A stretch of DNA of 5,795 nt, taken from positions 1-5,795 of the forward strand of contig JAGOEY010000125.1 in the NCBI GenBank assembly GCA_017997515.1, in the 5' to 3' direction. The number at the start of each line of letters is the position of its first letter. Position 1 is the stretch's first letter. Below, in pieces: positions 5,132 through 5,795 of this stretch. The position numbers were made by a program, and so were the translations under genes. Under the pieces are notes generated by a model, which worked only from the letters and a program-made list of their open reading frames with translations, ran no database searches and was not told where the DNA came from. The DNA comes from Burkholderiaceae bacterium (GTDB lineage Bacteria; Pseudomonadota; Gammaproteobacteria; Burkholderiales; Burkholderiaceae).

Positions 5132-5434
5132 GTGAAATGCCCCGTGTGCCCCGACGCCACCCTGCTGATGTCCGACCGACAAGGTGTGGAGATTGACTAC
5201 TGCCCCAGCTGCCGAGGCGTCTGGCTGGACCGGGGCGAACTCGACAAACTGGTGCAACTGGCCGCCAACCAGGCCCCCGCCCCCGTGCAGCAACCCGCAC
5301 CCGCGCCCGCCTACGCGCAGCAGCCGTACCCAAACCCCCAACGCCGGCCAGACTTTGAAGACTCCGACTACGGCAAACACCACGGCGGCCACTACCGCAA
5401 GAAGAAGTCCTGGCTGAGCGACATCTTCGACTGA
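5132..5434 (+). CDS. zf-TFIIB domain small protein
   Basis: This 100-residue soluble protein begins with a TFIIB-type zinc ribbon: KCPVC (2-6) and YCPSCRGVWLDRGELDKLV (23-41), with C3, C6, C24 and C27 as likely zinc ligands. A Pro/Ala/Gln-rich flexible linker follows (about 45-71). The basic and histidine-rich tail (GKHHGGHYRKKK) ends in WLSDIFD, a short conserved-looking C terminus common in this family. The start codon is GTG, chosen for its ribosome site and because it opens the zinc ribbon. It is monocistronic and ends 20 bp before a strong terminator. The family occurs widely in bacteria, and I know of no established function. The ribbon could bind nucleic acid or protein. Confidence 0.85.
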   Translation: MKCPVCPDATLLMSDRQGVEIDYCPSCRGVWLDRGELDKLVQLAANQAPAPVQQPAPAPAYAQQPYPNPQRRPDFEDSDYGKHHGGHYRKKKSWLSDIFD

Positions 5435-5454
5435 GCGACAGAACACCCCGCAAT

Positions 5455-5488
5455 GCAAAAAGGCCGACAGGGATGTCGGCCTTTTTGC
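5455..5488. terminator. Bidirectional intrinsic terminator between convergent genes
   Basis: A perfect 15-bp stem (GCAAAAAGGCCGACA, 5455-5469, with its complement 5474-5488) closes a GGGA loop. The A tract and T tract allow termination from both the zf-TFIIB gene and the facing YegP-like gene. Its core is identical to the terminator after mdoH except for one loop base and small end differences. Confidence 0.92.
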
Positions 5489-5545
5489 TACCAAATCAAT
5501 AGCTTTACGCGCTGTATTCATGGGCACAAGAGGCCCATTTATCCA
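5488..5545 (+). repeat. Dispersed intergenic repeat, copy B
   Basis: CTACCAAATCAATAGCTTTA (5488-5507) and AGAGGCC (5529-5535) correspond to the two conserved blocks of copy A with the same 41-bp offset. This copy also holds a small hairpin, ATGGGC (5520-5525) with GCCCAT (5533-5538). It directly abuts the terminator stem and fills the space to the stop codon of the - strand gene. The right boundary is approximate. Confidence 0.6.
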
Positions 5546-5555
5546 TCAAAACTTC

Positions 5556-5795
5556 TTACGTGTTGTCCTTGACCGTGGTGGTGCAGCCATTGGTTTTGAC
5601 ACTGGCAATGCCACCTTCACTGCTGGCCTGCGACGCATACATCTGGCTGCTGCCAATCACCTGGTGGTTGGCCGCCTTCAGGTTGAAATGGAACTTGCCA
5701 TTGGCCGCCACTTTGCGTTCATACCGCTCATCGGCACTGCAATTGGCCTGCACCGATGCAATGCCCGCCTCGGCCGATGCCTTGGCTTTGTAGAG
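5556..5795 (-). CDS. YegP/DUF1508 family protein (5'-truncated)
   Basis: The last 79 residues of a small protein with tandem DUF1508 units are visible. The first unit enters at the window edge (LYKAKASAEAGIASVQANC). The second is complete: NGKFHFNLKAANHQVIGSSQ, then MYASQASSEGGIASVKTNG. The frame is open to base 5795, so the GTG at 5753 is internal and the real start lies outside. YegP proteins have about 110 residues, so some 30 are missing. The function of the family is unknown to me. The gene faces the zf-TFIIB gene and shares the bidirectional terminator. It ends with TAA at 5556-5558. The second unit carries a cysteine at the position matching that in the first (ANC versus TNGC), slightly shifted. 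Confidence 0.88.
   Translation of the reverse strand, partial: LYKAKASAEAGIASVQANCSADERYERKVAANGKFHFNLKAANHQVIGSSQMYASQASSEGGIASVKTNGCTTTVKDNT

Noticed and set aside
5560..5793. + strand open frame of 77 residues at the window end
   Set aside because: It is the shadow of the YegP/DUF1508 gene on the other strand, whose residues clearly match that family.
1..5795. CRISPR array, tRNA, rRNA, transposase or defence genes
   Set aside because: No regularly spaced repeats, cloverleaf sequences, or transposase or nuclease motifs were seen on either strand.

Overview
The window is GC-rich, densely coded DNA. It looks like a betaproteobacterium of the Burkholderiales, most likely the Comamonadaceae (Rhodoferax/Acidovorax/Hydrogenophaga-like). 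This placement rests on gene content, the short form of the glucan glucosyltransferase and the style of the intergenic repeats. It is an inference, because no marker gene is present.

Layout on the + strand: the 3' part of a sigma54-activator response regulator resembling GlrR (1-638), a 194-bp intergenic region, and mdoH/opgH for osmoregulated periplasmic glucan synthesis (833-2803), closed by a strong hairpin terminator. A 191-bp inverted-repeat element (2880-3070) follows. Next, on the - strand, is a two-gene unit: a 55-residue zinc-ribbon DUF2256 protein (4774-4607) whose end overlaps an iron-sulfur (FeS-BCP/PhrB-type) photolyase or cryptochrome (4614-3064). A gap of about 360 bp holds an AT-rich promoter-like region and a dispersed repeat. 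After it come a 100-residue zf-TFIIB zinc-ribbon protein on + (5132-5434), a terminator almost identical to the one after mdoH, a second copy of the dispersed repeat, and the 3' part of a YegP/DUF1508 protein on - (5795-5556).

The most interesting region is 628-835. It contains two palindromes of the form (T/C)GTC-N10-GACA, the motif I recall for GlrR sites in enterobacteria. It also has two exact matches to the IHF consensus, each with an AT-rich flank, and a correctly spaced sigma54 -24/-12 promoter. The predicted transcription start lies about 2 nt before the mdoH ATG. This is a complete enhancer, IHF-bend and sigma54 layout directly downstream of the gene for the likely activator. It predicts that the envelope-stress regulator GlrR controls periplasmic glucan synthesis, possibly through a leaderless mRNA. 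I am not aware of this link being described.

A second theme is how repeats meet genes. The long inverted repeat supplies the photolyase stop codon. A stretch of unusual codons inside the photolyase gene resembles the intergenic repeats. Two degenerate repeat copies share the same internal spacing. No clear CRISPR array, RNA gene, insertion sequence or defence system is visible.
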